Assembly: GCF_005930495.1 (NCBI RefSeq)
Contig: NZ_SJEX01000006.1
Coordinates: forward strand, 1 to 64,000
Direction of reading: 5' to 3'
DNA from: Modestobacter excelsi
Lineage (GTDB): Bacteria; Actinomycetota; Actinomycetes; Mycobacteriales; Geodermatophilaceae
DNA length: 64,000 bases
Part shown: one piece after another, positions 1 to 9,002 of the stretch
Numbering within the stretch: position 1 is the first letter of the stretch
How the letters are laid out: each line of letters starts with the position of its first letter
The notes under the pieces: generated by a model
Databases searched by the model: none
What the model was told of the DNA's origin: nothing
What the model saw: only the letters and a program-made list of their open reading frames with translations
Position numbers and translations under genes: made by a program

Positions 1-117
1 CTCCCTGTAGAGGGGGGCGGACGGGGAGGGAGCGCAGGGCGCCGGCGCAGGCGCAGGCGCGTTGGACCCGCCCGCCACGACCAGCTGCGGCAGGGTGCAC
101 CTCGACCTCGAGTACAA

Positions 118-206
118 CCGTTATCCCCAACTACACGCTGGCTCACTGCTGCAGCGTCCCCGACCACCCGGCCGGCCCACTGATGGCGGAGAACGCCCTC
201 CGGGCG
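118..206 (-). repeat. Dispersed repeat copy A (GTTGGGGATAACGG family)
   Basis: Read on the minus strand, the copy runs from a small hairpin (CGCCC, loop TCC, GGGCG; 194-206), through a variable 62-nt segment containing GTCGGGGACG, to the exact core GTTGGGGATAACGG (131 to 118), followed by T. GTCGTCACTGCC just before the hairpin resembles the GTCGTTGCT of copy B. It lies in non-coding DNA 305 bp from copy B. Confidence 0.75.
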
Positions 207-422
207 GGGCAGTGACGACCACCGGGGAGAGCGGCGCGCTGGTCCTCCGGTGCGCCCAGGGCCCGGACGAGGTCGCAGGCACGGGAGGCAGCCCTGGGTC
301 GGGCAGAGCGCCGGCCCGAAGCCGCAGTCCCGACGGGCCTCGCTGCGTGCTCATGGGACGCGGGCGTACCGCCACATGACGGCACTGCCGATGGAGGAGC
401 AGGACAGTGCACCGGCCATCGA

Positions 423-514
423 CCGTTATCCCCAACAATATAACGGCCCCAAACACCCGCCGTCCCCGACGACCACGAACAATCGGACGGCAGACCTCGG
501 ACGCCCTTCGGGCG
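423..514 (-). repeat. Dispersed repeat copy B
   Basis: Minus-strand order is hairpin (CGCCC, loop, GGGCG; 502-514), variable segment of 65 nt with GTCGGGGACG, then the exact 14-nt core GTTGGGGATAACGG (436 to 423) followed by T. It has the same orientation as copy A and the opposite orientation to the four copies to the right of dif. Confidence 0.75.
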
Positions 515-590
515 GAGCAACGACGTCCACCCCACGACCGACGAGTGCGCTGCAGGTCTCGACAGGACTGTCCCAGGAGATCGACGTAAC

Positions 591-1319
591 GTGTCGCGCG
601 TGTTGGGACTCCCCGAAGGCATCCGAGCGTGCCTCTTCGACCTCGACGGCGTCCTCACCCAGACGGCGAAGGTGCACCAGGCCGCCTGGAAGCGCACCTT
701 CGACGAGTTCCTGCGGAGCCGGGACCCGGCGGCGGTCGAGTTCAGCCAGGCCGACTACAACCAGTACGTCGACGGCAAGCCGCGGGAGGACGGCGTCCGC
801 GACTTCCTGGCCAGCCGCGGGATCACGCTGCCCGAGGGCACCGACGGCGACCCGGCCGACGCGGCGACGGTCCGCGGGGTGGCCACGCGGAAGAACGAGC
901 TGCTGCTGCGCGAGCTCGACGAGCACGGCGTGCAGGTCTACGAGGGCTCGATGCGCTACCTGCGGGCGGTGAAGGAGGCGGGTCTGGCCACCGCCGTCGT
1001 CACCGCCTCGGCCAACGGCGAGCAGGTGGTGGCCGCCGGTGGGTTCGCCGACCTGATCGACGCACGGGTGGACGGGGTGGTCGCCAAGCGGGACGGGCTG
1101 GGCGGCAAACCGGCCCCGGACAGCTTCCTGGCCGGCGCCCGCGCCCTGGGCGTGCCGCCGGCGCAGGCGGTGGTGTTCGAGGACGCGCTGTCGGGCGTGG
1201 CCGCGGGTCGGGCGGGGGACTTCGGCTTCGTCGTCGGGGTGGACCGGGTCGGTCAGGCCGACGGGTTGCGCGAGCGCGGCGCGGACGTCGTCGTGCAGGA
1301 CCTGGACGAGCTGCTGTGA
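591..1319 (+). CDS. HAD-superfamily phosphatase/beta-phosphoglucomutase-like protein
   Basis: A 242-residue HAD hydrolase of the beta-phosphoglucomutase subfamily. Motif I is LFDLDGVL near residue 15, with the nucleophile Asp and the second Asp typical of mutases; motif II (VTAS) lies near residue 137 and motif III/IV (KPAPDSF, then VFEDALSGV) follows in the C-terminal half. The GTG start is preceded by AGGAGA at 575-580. The stop overlaps the GTG of the GH65 gene by 4 bp, so the two are co-translated. In this family the partner releases beta-glucose 1-phosphate, which the HAD enzyme would convert to glucose 6-phosphate. The pair matches the M. tuberculosis Rv3400-Rv3401 arrangement. The exact activity (mutase or phosphatase) cannot be decided from sequence. 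Confidence 0.85.
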   Translation: MSRVLGLPEGIRACLFDLDGVLTQTAKVHQAAWKRTFDEFLRSRDPAAVEFSQADYNQYVDGKPREDGVRDFLASRGITLPEGTDGDPADAATVRGVATRKNELLLRELDEHGVQVYEGSMRYLRAVKEAGLATAVVTASANGEQVVAAGGFADLIDARVDGVVAKRDGLGGKPAPDSFLAGARALGVPPAQAVVFEDALSGVAAGRAGDFGFVVGVDRVGQADGLRERGADVVVQDLDELL

Positions 1320-3688
1320 CGGAAGGACGCGCGCACTTCCTGGTCAAGCCGTGGTCGCTCACCGAGGTCGGCGTCGACCTCGCGTCCCTGGGCACCCACG
1401 AGTCGGTCTTCGCGCTGGCCAACGGGCACATCGGCATGCGCGGCACGCTCGACGAGGGCGAGCCGGTCGTCGTCCCGGGGACGTACCTGAACGGCTTCTT
1501 CGAGGAGCGCCCGCTGCCCTACGCGGAGGCGGGCTACGGCTTCCCCGAGCAGGGCCAGACGGTGGTCAACGTGACCGACGGCAAGCTGATCCGGCTGCTC
1601 GTCGGCGACACCCCGCTGGACCTGCAGTACGGCAGCATCGTCAAGCACCGCCGGTCGCTGGACCTGCGCGACGGCGTCCTCCGCCGGACGACCGAGTGGC
1701 GCTCGCCCAGCGGCCGGCAGGTCAGGGTCACCAGCACCCGCCTGGTCTCGCTGACCCGGCGCTCCATCGCGGCGATCGAGTACCAGGTGGAGTGCACCGA
1801 CATGGAAGGCGACCTCTACATCGCCCTCCAGTCGGACCTGCTGGCCAACGAGACCGTCAACACCGCGCAGACCGGCGACCCGCGGGCCGGATCGGCGATG
1901 GACCGGCCGCTGCAGTCCGAGCTGCACGAGGGCCGCGGCCGGCACGCCGTCCTGGTGCACCAGACCCGGCGCAGCCGGCTGCGGATGGCCGCCGGGATGG
2001 ACCACGAGGTCGACGTCCCGGACCAGGCCACCGAGGACCTCGAGGTGTCCGGGGACCTGGCCCGGTACACCCTCGCGGCCCGGCTGCCGGCCGGGTCCAA
2101 GCTCCGGCTGGTCAAGTACCTGGCCTACGGCTGGTCCAGCCGGCGGTCCGCGGCCGCCGTCCGGGACCAGGTCGAGGGGGCGCTGGCCACCGCCAAGCTC
2201 GCCGGGTGGGACCGGTTGGTGCGCGAGCAGCGGGAGCTGCTGGACCGGCACTGGGACGAGGCCGACGTCGAGATCGAGGGCGACGCCGAGCTGCAGCAGG
2301 CGGTGCGGGTCGGCATGTTCCACGTCCTGCAGGCGGGTCTGCGTGCCGAGCGCCAGCCGATCCCCGCCAAGGGGCTCACCGGTGACGGCTACGACGGCCA
2401 CACGTTCTGGGACACCGAGACCTACGTCCTGCCGGTGCTCACCTACACGGTGCCCGGCGCCGCCCGGGACGCGCTGCTGTGGCGGCACTCGACGCTGGAG
2501 CTGGCCCGTGACCGGGCCCGGGAGCTCGGGCAGGACGGCGCCGCCTTCCCCTGGCGGACGATCCGCGGTGAGGAGACGTCGGGGTACTGGCCGGCCGGGA
2601 CGGCGGCGTTCCACATCAACGCCGACATCGCCGATGCGGTGGCCCGGTACTGGTGGGCGACCCTGGACGAGGAGTTCGACCGCGACCACGGCACCGAGCT
2701 GCTGGTGGAGACCGCCCGGCTGTGGGCGTCGCTGGGCCACTTCGACGACGGCCGGGGGTTCCGGATCGACGGGGTCACCGGGCCGGACGAGTACACCGCG
2801 GTCGTCGACAACAACGTCTACACGAACTTGATGGCGCAGCGGAACCTGCGCGAGGCGGCGGCCGCCGTCGCCCGGCAGCCGCAGACCGCGGCCCGGCTGA
2901 TGGTGTCCGCGGACGAGGTGGCCCTCTGGACGCGCGCGGCCGAGGAGATGCGCATCCCGTTCAACGAGGCGCTGGGCGTGCACGAGCAGTCGGAGGGGTT
3001 CACCCACCACGAGGAGTGGGACTTCGAGGGGACGACGCCGGACCAGTACCCGCTGCTGCTGCACTTCCCCTACTTCGACATCTACCGCAAGCAGGTGGTC
3101 AAGCAGGCCGACCTGGTGATGGCGCTGCACCTGCGCGGGGACGCCTTCACGCTCGAGGAGAAGATCGCCGACTTCGCCTACTACGAGGCGCGCACCGTGC
3201 GGGACTCCTCGCTGTCGGCCGCGCAGCAGGCGGTGATCGCCGCGGAGACCGGGCACCTGCAGCTGGCCCACGACTACTGGGGCGAGGCGGCGCTGACCGA
3301 CCTGCAGAACCTGCACGGCAACAGCGGGCACGGCCTGCACATCGCCTCGCTGGCCGGCGGCTGGATGGTCGCCGTCGCGGGGTTCGGCGGGATGCGTGAC
3401 CACGACGGGCGGCTGACCTTCGCGCCCCGGCTGCCCCCACGGATCTCCCGGCTGGCGTTCCGGGTGGTGTTCCAGGGCCGCTGCCTGGCCGTGTCGGTGA
3501 CCGCCGAGCAGGCCACCTACCGGCTGGTCTACGGCGACGAGCCGCTGGAGATCGCCCACCACGGCGAGACCTTCACCGTGACCTCCGACCCGCAGGAGCG
3601 GAAGATCCCCCCGGCGCCGGACGTCGCGCCGGTGCACCAGCCGCCGCACGCGGCGCCCCGCCGCCGCAACCGCCCCACCTCCGACTGA
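1316..3688 (+). CDS. Glycoside hydrolase family 65 disaccharide phosphorylase
   Basis: A 790-residue GH65 protein (trehalose/maltose/kojibiose phosphorylase family), which splits an alpha-glucoside with phosphate to give beta-glucose 1-phosphate. An N-terminal beta-sandwich (about 1-270) precedes the alpha/alpha-barrel. The family signature GVTGPDEY carries the general acid at about Glu492; the WDTE at about residue 364 and KQADLV near 600 are further conserved blocks. The GTG start overlaps the HAD stop (GTGA) and fixes the start; the open frame further upstream is a shadow of the HAD gene. The last 25 residues are Pro/Arg-rich. The substrate is uncertain: the family contains trehalose, maltose, nigerose and kojibiose phosphorylases with the same signature. 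Confidence 0.88.
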   Translation: MTEGRAHFLVKPWSLTEVGVDLASLGTHESVFALANGHIGMRGTLDEGEPVVVPGTYLNGFFEERPLPYAEAGYGFPEQGQTVVNVTDGKLIRLLVGDTPLDLQYGSIVKHRRSLDLRDGVLRRTTEWRSPSGRQVRVTSTRLVSLTRRSIAAIEYQVECTDMEGDLYIALQSDLLANETVNTAQTGDPRAGSAMDRPLQSELHEGRGRHAVLVHQTRRSRLRMAAGMDHEVDVPDQATEDLEVSGDLARYTLAARLPAGSKLRLVKYLAYGWSSRRSAAAVRDQVEGALATAKLAGWDRLVREQRELLDRHWDEADVEIEGDAELQQAVRVGMFHVLQAGLRAERQPIPAKGLTGDGYDGHTFWDTETYVLPVLTYTVPGAARDALLWRHSTLELARDRARELGQDGAAFPWRTIRGEETSGYWPAGTAAFHINADIADAVARYWWATLDEEFDRDHGTELLVETARLWASLGHFDDGRGFRIDGVTGPDEYTAVVDNNVYTNLMAQRNLREAAAAVARQPQTAARLMVSADEVALWTRAAEEMRIPFNEALGVHEQSEGFTHHEEWDFEGTTPDQYPLLLHFPYFDIYRKQVVKQADLVMALHLRGDAFTLEEKIADFAYYEARTVRDSSLSAAQQAVIAAETGHLQLAHDYWGEAALTDLQNLHGNSGHGLHIASLAGGWMVAVAGFGGMRDHDGRLTFAPRLPPRISRLAFRVVFQGRCLAVSVTAEQATYRLVYGDEPLEIAHHGETFTVTSDPQERKIPPAPDVAPVHQPPHAAPRRRNRPTSD

Positions 3689-3695
3689 GGAAGGA

Positions 3696-3723
3696 CCCCC
3701 AGCACGGGCCCCTGCGATGGGGG
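3696..3723. terminator. Hairpin between convergent genes
   Basis: CCCCCA (3696-3701) pairs with TGGGGG (3718-3723), with further GCA/TGC pairing inside. It sits in the 36-bp gap between the GH65 stop and the stop of the convergent membrane protein, so it could serve both. There is no U-tract, as is usual in actinobacteria. Confidence 0.5.
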
Positions 3724-3724
3724 C

Positions 3725-4426
3725 TCACAGCAACCAGAGGGTGCCCAGGGCGAGGGCGCCGACGTCGACCAGCAGGAAGAACCCGACCCAGAGCACGCCG
3801 GGGAGCCCGGTGAGCCGGGCCAGCTGGTCGGCGTCGGAGTCCCGCCCGGCGCCCCGCCGGCGCTTGGCCTGCAGCTCGACCACGGTCTTGGGGGCGGCCA
3901 GCAGCAGGAACCAGGTCACCAGGTGCGCGAACGCCGCCTGGCCGTCGGCCGGCAGCCACCACGTGGCGGCGAACACCAGGGCGCCGGTGACCAGCACCGA
4001 CCACAGGCCGTACCAGTTGCGGATCTGCACCAGCAGCAGCGCCAGCAGGGCCAGCAGCGCCCACAGCAGCCCGACCGCGTACCCGGCGGCCAGCAGGGCC
4101 GCCGCGCCGAGGCCGAACAGCCCCGGGCCGGTGTAGCCCGCCGCCGCGGTCAGCACCATGCCGGGTCCCGTCGGCCGGCCGGCGGAGACGGTCAGCCCCG
4201 AGGTGTCCGAGTGCAGCCGGATGCCGGACAGCCGGCGTCCGGTGACCAGCGCGGCCAGCCCGTGCGCACCCTCGTGCGCGATGGTCACCGCGTGCCGGGA
4301 GCGCCCCCACAGCGCCGGGGAGAGCACCAGCACGGCGGCGAACACCGCGCTGAGGGCCAGCAGCCAGCCGGGCAGTGGGGGAGAGGCGGCGCTGACGCGG
4401 GTCCAGAACCGGTCGAGGGCCTCCAC
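3725..4426 (-). CDS. M50-type (site-2-protease-like) membrane protein
   Basis: A 233-residue integral membrane protein with about six hydrophobic segments. Residues around 51-55 read HEGAH, an HExxH zinc-ligand motif inside a transmembrane context, as in the M50B-like family common in actinobacteria. The third ligand typical of S2P proteases (an LDG-like motif) is not obvious, so activity is uncertain. A soluble Arg/Lys-rich loop (KRRRGAGRDSDADQ) precedes the last helix. It is convergent with the GH65 gene and followed upstream by about 220 bp without a gene. Function unknown; possibly regulated intramembrane proteolysis or a non-catalytic relative. Confidence 0.7.
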   Translation of the reverse strand: MEALDRFWTRVSAASPPLPGWLLALSAVFAAVLVLSPALWGRSRHAVTIAHEGAHGLAALVTGRRLSGIRLHSDTSGLTVSAGRPTGPGMVLTAAAGYTGPGLFGLGAAALLAAGYAVGLLWALLALLALLLVQIRNWYGLWSVLVTGALVFAATWWLPADGQAAFAHLVTWFLLLAAPKTVVELQAKRRRGAGRDSDADQLARLTGLPGVLWVGFFLLVDVGALALGTLWLL

Positions 4427-4645
4427 GCCACGATCATCGCCACCGGACCTGTGCGCGGCCGGTGCGGCGCGCAGGGGACCCCGTCACGTGTTCGTCACGC
4501 ACGACGGCGATGCTGGCGGCCTGGTGGCTGGGCTCCGCGCAGGGCCTGGCCGGGGTGACCCGCAACGAGCGGCGCCCCGGCATGGAGGGCAGCGCCGGCT
4601 GAGCCCAGGAGCCATGTCGGCCAACATGGCCCGTGGGGGAGGGAC
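4427..4645. terminator. Short gap with hairpin after the response regulator
   Basis: The gap holds no gene. GCCATGT (4611-4617) and ACATGGC (4624-4630) form a 7-bp stem with a CGGCCA loop, 16 bp past the stop of the minus-strand response regulator, in the right place for its terminator. Confidence 0.4.
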
Positions 4646-5317
4646 CTACACCAGGTCGGCGTCGTGGGTCAGCAGCGCGATCTGCACCCGGTTGGCGAGG
4701 TCCAGTTTCACCAGCAGCCGGGACACGTGCGCCTTCACCGTCGCCACGCTCAGGTAGAGCTCCGCGCCGATCTGCGCGTTGGACAGCCCCCGGCCGACGG
4801 CCAGGGCGACCTCCCGTTCGCGCTCGCTGAGCTGGTCGAGCCGGGCGCGCGCGCCGCGGGTGCGGGCGTCACCGGGGGGAGCCGGTTCGACGGCGGCGAC
4901 GTGCGCGATCAGCTGGCGGGTGACGGTGGGGGAGAGCATCGGCTCCCCGGCGGCCACCCGGCGCACCGCCTCCACGATCGCGGCCGGCGGGGTGTCCTTG
5001 ACCAGGAAGCCGCTCGCCCCGGCGCGCAGCGCCCGCAGCACCTGCTCGTCGGCGTCGAAGGTGGTCAGCACGATCACCTCCGGCGCACCGGACCCGGCCA
5101 GCAACTGCTCGGTGGCGGTGAGCCCGTCGGTGCGCGGCATCCGGATGTCCATCAGGACGACGTCGGGGGAGCAGCGCTCGACCGCGGCCGGCACCTCGTC
5201 GCCGTCGGTGGCCTGACCGACCAGCTCCAGGTCCTCGGCCCCGCCCAGCACCATCGCCAGGGCGGCGCGCACCAGCGGGTCGTCGTCGACCACCAGCACC
5301 CGCACGGGCTCCCTCAT
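4646..5317 (-). CDS. LuxR/NarL-family response regulator
   Basis: A 223-residue two-component regulator. The N-terminal receiver domain has VVDDDP (acidic pocket, residues 8-12), the phospho-acceptor Asp in VLMDIRMP (about 54), the switch Thr in LTTF and the conserved Lys in FLVKDTPP. The C-terminal LuxR helix-turn-helix reads LSEREREVALAVGRGLSNAQIG then ATVKAHV. The ATG overlaps the stop of the upstream histidine kinase by 4 bp (ATGA), so both are one operon. The divergent ABC exporter 1.5 kb away is the probable target, and inverted repeats before it (6689-6744) could be the operator; this link is inference from gene position. Confidence 0.93.
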   Translation of the reverse strand: MREPVRVLVVDDDPLVRAALAMVLGGAEDLELVGQATDGDEVPAAVERCSPDVVLMDIRMPRTDGLTATEQLLAGSGAPEVIVLTTFDADEQVLRALRAGASGFLVKDTPPAAIVEAVRRVAAGEPMLSPTVTRQLIAHVAAVEPAPPGDARTRGARARLDQLSEREREVALAVGRGLSNAQIGAELYLSVATVKAHVSRLLVKLDLANRVQIALLTHDADLV

Positions 5318-6621
5318 CGGACGACCGGGCCGGCGGGCCAGGGGAACGTCGCCCGCAACCGGAAGTCGCCGTCCGTCGTCCAGCCGTGCTCGAGGTGGCC
5401 GCCGCCCAGGCTGACCCGCTCCAGCAGACCGATCAGGCCGGTGCCCCCGTTGGGCAGCGGCGCGGTGTGCTCGGCACCGGCCGGCGGGGGGTTGCGCACC
5501 TCCACGACCAGCCCGCGGCCCGGGCCCCCCTCGACCAGGACGGCGGCGACGGTGCCCGGCGCGTGCTTGCGGACGTTGGTGAGCCCCTCCTGCACGACGC
5601 GGTAGGCGTTGCGGCCGGTCGCCGGCGGAGCCGACCCCAGCTCGGGCACCCGGTAGTCCGCGCGTACCCGGACACCCGCCCGGCGGCACTCCTCGACCAG
5701 GGCGGGCAGGTCCCCGAGGGTCGGCTGCGGCCGGGTCGCCGGGTCGCCGTTGGCCTCCCGCAGCACCCCGATCACCTCCCGCAGGTCCTCCAGCGCCTGC
5801 CGCGCGCTGGCCCGGACGACGCCGGCGGCCTGGGCGATCTCCGCCGGCGGGGCGTCGGGCCGGAACTCCAGCGCACCGGCGTGCATGCTCAGCAGCGACA
5901 GCCGGTGCGCCAGCACGTCGTGCATCTCCCGGGCGATCCGGGTGCGCTCGAGGTGGCGGGCCTGCTCCACCCGGAGGTGCTGCTCGCGCTCGGCACGCGT
6001 CGCCCGCTCCCGCAGCGACAGCACCAGCTGGCGGCGGGCGCGCACGAACATGCCCCAGGCGACGACCGCCGCGGTCATCAGGACGCCGAAGCCCAGGACG
6101 ATCGGGTAGGGCACGTCGTCCGTCGGCCGGACGACGGTGTAGACGAAGAACGCGGCGAGGTTCAGCGCGGACAGCGCCAGCACGGTGGGCAGCCGCCGGT
6201 GCACGGCGACGGTGAACAGCGCGATCAGCACGGCGATGCTCGCCATGTCGGAGAAGCAGCCGACGAGCGCGAGCAGCACGGCCACCTGGACCGGCCAGCG
6301 GCGCCGCCACCACAGCAGCAGGCAGGCGATGCTGCCGGCGACCACGTCGGCGAGCACCAGCGCGTCCGACGGCGGCGGGGACTCCGACAGCGCCGCGCCG
6401 ACGAACACCGCGCCGCCGGCCAGCGCGAGCAGGAAGCCGCTCACGTCCACGACCCAGTCGCGGACCGAGCGCCGCACCCGCCGCCTCCCGCCGGTGCTGC
6501 CGACGCCGTCCGGCCCGCGCTCGGGGGCGGCGTCGGGGTCGGCCAGCAGCTGGGCCGGGACCAACGAGGGATGCTCCACGCGGCGGTCGGCGTCGGACGG
6601 CGCTCCGCCGGTCAGGGTCAT
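5314..6621 (-). CDS. Sensor histidine kinase (HisKA_3 type)
   Basis: A 435-residue NarL-type sensor kinase. After a polar N-terminus of about 50 residues come several transmembrane helices (about 55-190), then the dimerisation/phosphoacceptor block EMHDVLAHRLSLLSMHA (His near 232) and a HATPase domain with NAYRVVQEGLTNVRKHA (N box) and GTGLIGLLERV (G box). It is read into the response regulator with a 4-bp overlap. There is no large extracellular domain, which fits intramembrane-sensing kinases that control nearby ABC exporters of antibiotics or lipids. Confidence 0.9.
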   Translation of the reverse strand: MTLTGGAPSDADRRVEHPSLVPAQLLADPDAAPERGPDGVGSTGGRRRVRRSVRDWVVDVSGFLLALAGGAVFVGAALSESPPPSDALVLADVVAGSIACLLLWWRRRWPVQVAVLLALVGCFSDMASIAVLIALFTVAVHRRLPTVLALSALNLAAFFVYTVVRPTDDVPYPIVLGFGVLMTAAVVAWGMFVRARRQLVLSLRERATRAEREQHLRVEQARHLERTRIAREMHDVLAHRLSLLSMHAGALEFRPDAPPAEIAQAAGVVRASARQALEDLREVIGVLREANGDPATRPQPTLGDLPALVEECRRAGVRVRADYRVPELGSAPPATGRNAYRVVQEGLTNVRKHAPGTVAAVLVEGGPGRGLVVEVRNPPPAGAEHTAPLPNGGTGLIGLLERVSLGGGHLEHGWTTDGDFRLRATFPWPAGPVVR

Positions 6622-6688
6622 CCCCGGAGGCTACGGACGCGCGCGGTCCACCGGAACCGACCGAGGTCTACGTCCCCCCGCCCGGGTA

Positions 6689-6744
6689 CCGACTTCGGTC
6701 GGCCGGGAGTCGGCCCGCTCCGGGCGAGGCGCCGACTCCCGGCC
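6689..6744. promoter_or_regulatory. Nested inverted repeats upstream of the ABC exporter
   Basis: Two adjacent symmetrical elements lie in the gap between the divergent kinase and ABC genes. CCGAC-TTCG-GTCGG (6689-6702) is followed by a perfect 14-bp inverted repeat: GGCCGGGAGTCGGC (6701-6714) and GCCGACTCCCGGCC (6731-6744), spaced by 16 nt. They end 37 bp before the ABC start codon, a position suited to a dimeric regulator such as the neighbouring LuxR protein or to a leader hairpin. Confidence 0.55.
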
Positions 6745-6781
6745 GATGCGGGCGACCGGCCGGCCGGGCCACGGTCATCCC

Positions 6782-7690
6782 ATGATCACGATCGACTCCC
6801 TGACCAAGCGGTACGGCGCGCAGCTCGCCGTCTCCGACGTCTCCTTCAGCTGCACGCCGGGCACGGTGACCGGCTTCCTGGGTCCCAACGGCGCCGGCAA
6901 GTCCACGACGCTGCGGGCCCTCGTCGGGCTGGCCACACCGACCAGCGGCACCGCGACGATCGGTGGCCGGGCCTACCAGGACCTGCCCAACGCGGGCCGT
7001 CAGGTCGGCGTCCTGCTCGACGCCGGTGCCCAGCACGCCGGGCGCACCGGCCGGGAGGTGCTCACCCTCGCCGCGCTCGTGCTCGGCGTCGGCCAGGAAC
7101 GGGTCGACGAGGTCCTCGGCCGGGTCGGGCTGGCCGGCAAGCCCGCGGGCAAGCGGGTGGGCAACTACTCCCTCGGCATGAAGCAGCGGCTGGGGCTCGC
7201 GGCGGCGCTGCTCGGCGACCCGCAGGTGCTCGTGCTCGACGAGCCGGCCAACGGCCTGGACCCCGACGGCATCTACTGGATGCGCGGGCTGCTGCGCGGG
7301 TTCGCCGACCGCGGGGGCACGGTGCTGCTCTCCTCGCACCTGCTGCGGGAGGTCGAGGCGGTGGCCGACCAGCTGGTGGTGATCGCCGCCGGCCGGATCG
7401 TGGCGCAGGGCAGCAAGCAGGAGCTGCTGGGCGGCCGGGGGACCGTGGTCCGCGGCCCGGACCGGGTGGTGCTGGAACGGGCGTTGCGGACGGCGGGGAT
7501 CACCGTCACCCCCGGGGAGGGGGACGGACTGGTCGCCGACGCCGACCCGCTGGCGGTGGGCCAGGCGGTCGCGGCGGCCGGCGCGGTGCTCACCGAGCTG
7601 CGCCCGGCCGGGGGAGAGGGGCTCGAGGAGCTCTTCCGGTCCCTGACCCACGCCAACGGCTCGCAGCAGGTGCTGGAGGTGGCGGCATGA
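6782..7690 (+). CDS. ABC transporter ATP-binding protein
   Basis: A 302-residue ABC-2 type ATPase. Walker A GPNGAGKST lies at about residues 38-46, the Q-loop region is diverged, the signature reads YSLGMKQRLGLA, and Walker B is VLVLDEPANGLDPDG followed by SSHLL. The C-terminal 80 residues form the usual extension. ATG at 6782 is the first start consistent with the fold; the longer frame upstream is antisense to the kinase. Its stop overlaps the permease start (ATGA). With the two-component pair on the other strand it makes a typical sensor-exporter module, substrate unknown. Confidence 0.93.
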   Translation: MITIDSLTKRYGAQLAVSDVSFSCTPGTVTGFLGPNGAGKSTTLRALVGLATPTSGTATIGGRAYQDLPNAGRQVGVLLDAGAQHAGRTGREVLTLAALVLGVGQERVDEVLGRVGLAGKPAGKRVGNYSLGMKQRLGLAAALLGDPQVLVLDEPANGLDPDGIYWMRGLLRGFADRGGTVLLSSHLLREVEAVADQLVVIAAGRIVAQGSKQELLGGRGTVVRGPDRVVLERALRTAGITVTPGEGDGLVADADPLAVGQAVAAAGAVLTELRPAGGEGLEELFRSLTHANGSQQVLEVAA

Positions 7691-8481
7691 CCACCACGAC
7701 CGCTCCCGCTGCTCCCGCCGCCCCAGCCGTCCGGACGCCGGCGATCAGCGCGCCGTCGCTGCTCCAGCTGACCCGGGTGGAGCTGCGCAAGTCCTACGAC
7801 ACCCGCGCCGGACGGTGGCTGCTCATCGTCATCGGACTGGCGGCGCTCGGCGTCGTCGCCCTCGAGCTGTTCGTCGAGGACGCACCCAAGACCTTCGCGG
7901 ACTACTTCGCCTTCACCCAGTTCCCGGTCGGCATCCTGCTCCCGGTCCTGGGGATCCTGCTGGTGACCAGCGAGTGGTCGCAGCGGACGGCGATGACCAC
8001 CTTCGCGCTGGTGCCCCGCCGGGCTCGGGTGCTGACCGCCAAGGTGCTGGCGGCGGTGCTGCTCGCCGTCGGCGGCGTGCTCGCGGCGGCGGCCGCCTCG
8101 GCGCTGGCGACCGTGCTCACCCCGGTGTTCACCGACAGTGCCATGGACTGGGGGCTGTCCGCCGCCCAGGCCGGGCAGGTGCTGCTGGCCCAGGTGATCT
8201 CGGTGCTGGCCGGGGTGGCCTTCGGCATGCTGCTGCTCAGCTCCCCGCTGGCCATCGTCCTGTACTTCGTGCTGCCGACGACCTTCACCATCCTGGTCAA
8301 CACGGTGTCGGCCCTGGACTGGGTGCGCGACTGGCTGGACCTGTCGACGACGACCATGCCGATGTACGACGGCGACCTGGACGGGCAGGGCTGGTTGCAG
8401 GTGGCGACATCGGTCGCGCTGTGGCTGGCGCTGCCCATGGTGCTGGGCTGGCTGCGCATCCGGCGGGCCGAGATCGCCTGA
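7687..8481 (+). CDS. ABC-2 type permease
   Basis: A 264-residue membrane protein with a Pro/Ala-rich N-terminal tail (1-25) followed by six predicted transmembrane segments, the usual size for an ABC-2 permease half. It is translated from an ATG that overlaps the ATPase stop by 4 bp, so the two subunits should be made together. The gene ends 14 bp before a perfect palindrome terminator. Substrate cannot be predicted. Confidence 0.88.
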   Translation: MTTTTAPAAPAAPAVRTPAISAPSLLQLTRVELRKSYDTRAGRWLLIVIGLAALGVVALELFVEDAPKTFADYFAFTQFPVGILLPVLGILLVTSEWSQRTAMTTFALVPRRARVLTAKVLAAVLLAVGGVLAAAAASALATVLTPVFTDSAMDWGLSAAQAGQVLLAQVISVLAGVAFGMLLLSSPLAIVLYFVLPTTFTILVNTVSALDWVRDWLDLSTTTMPMYDGDLDGQGWLQVATSVALWLALPMVLGWLRIRRAEIA

Positions 8482-8494
8482 CCGGTCCCTGGAC

Positions 8495-8526
8495 CTGACC
8501 CGCCACCCCCGGGGGTGGCGGGTCAG
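8495..8526. terminator. Perfect 32-bp palindrome between convergent genes
   Basis: CTGACCCGCCACCCCC (8495-8510) is immediately followed by its exact reverse complement (8511-8526). It lies between the permease stop and the convergent VOC gene, whose stop codon (8523-8525) is inside the right arm. It is well placed as a bidirectional terminator. Confidence 0.8.
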
Positions 8527-8939
8527 ATCTGCTGGGTGAGGTTGACGGCGTTGCCGTCGGGGTCCTGGACGTGCGCCACCCGCTGGCCCCACGGCATGTC
8601 GTTCGCCGGCCCCTCGACGTGCCCGCCGAGCTCGGACACCCGGGGGAGAAGGGCGTCGACGTCGGGGACGGCGATGCTCAGCAGCATCCGCTGCGCGCCG
8701 TCGGGGGCGTCGGCGTCGGAGACCAGGCCGAGGTCGGAGTCCCCGATCCGCAGGCTGACGAAGAAGGTCGGCCCCTCGGGCGGGACGCGCTCGGTCTCCA
8801 CGGCACCGCACAGGTCTCGGTAGAAGGCGGCCAGCCGGGGCAGGTCGCGACTGACGATCATGGGTTGCACGCTGCTGGGCACGAGGGTCTCCGCTTCATC
8901 GAGGTCACAGCTCAGACCACGCGTGGCCGACGTACTCAT
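8523..8939 (-). CDS. VOC (glyoxalase/bleomycin-resistance) family protein
   Basis: A 138-residue protein with one vicinal-oxygen-chelate fold pair: PMIVSRDLPRLAAFYRDLCG (first beta-alpha unit) and HVQDPDGNAVNLTQQI (last strand with the usual DPDGN turn). The first 25 residues (MSTSATRGLSCDLDEAETL) are not part of the fold, so a start a little downstream is possible. Substrate unknown; the family includes dioxygenases, lyases and drug-binding proteins. It is convergent with the ABC exporter. Confidence 0.75.
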   Translation of the reverse strand: MSTSATRGLSCDLDEAETLVPSSVQPMIVSRDLPRLAAFYRDLCGAVETERVPPEGPTFFVSLRIGDSDLGLVSDADAPDGAQRMLLSIAVPDVDALLPRVSELGGHVEGPANDMPWGQRVAHVQDPDGNAVNLTQQI

Positions 8940-9002
8940 CGGCTGCGGGTCGACCGCCGGGTGACGTGGACACGAACGGAGCGGTGCACGAGGCTGCCGG
9001 CC

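Larger units (their letters stand above)
1..590. other. Non-coding stretch with two dispersed repeats
   Basis: I find no convincing gene here; the frames that stay open have no recognisable motif and shadow each other. The stretch holds two copies of the GTTGGGGATAACGG repeat family in minus orientation (cores 118-131 and 423-436), each with a CGCCC-NNN-GGGCG hairpin 62-65 nt away. A Shine-Dalgarno-like AGGAGA at 575-580 precedes the GTG start at 591. The left end is cut by the window, so an upstream gene may end just outside. Confidence 0.6.

Noticed and set aside
5386-8481. A 1,031-codon plus-strand frame across the two-component genes and the ABC operon
   Set aside because: Only the last 264 codons encode a protein (the permease); the rest is antisense or out of frame to the histidine kinase and ATPase.
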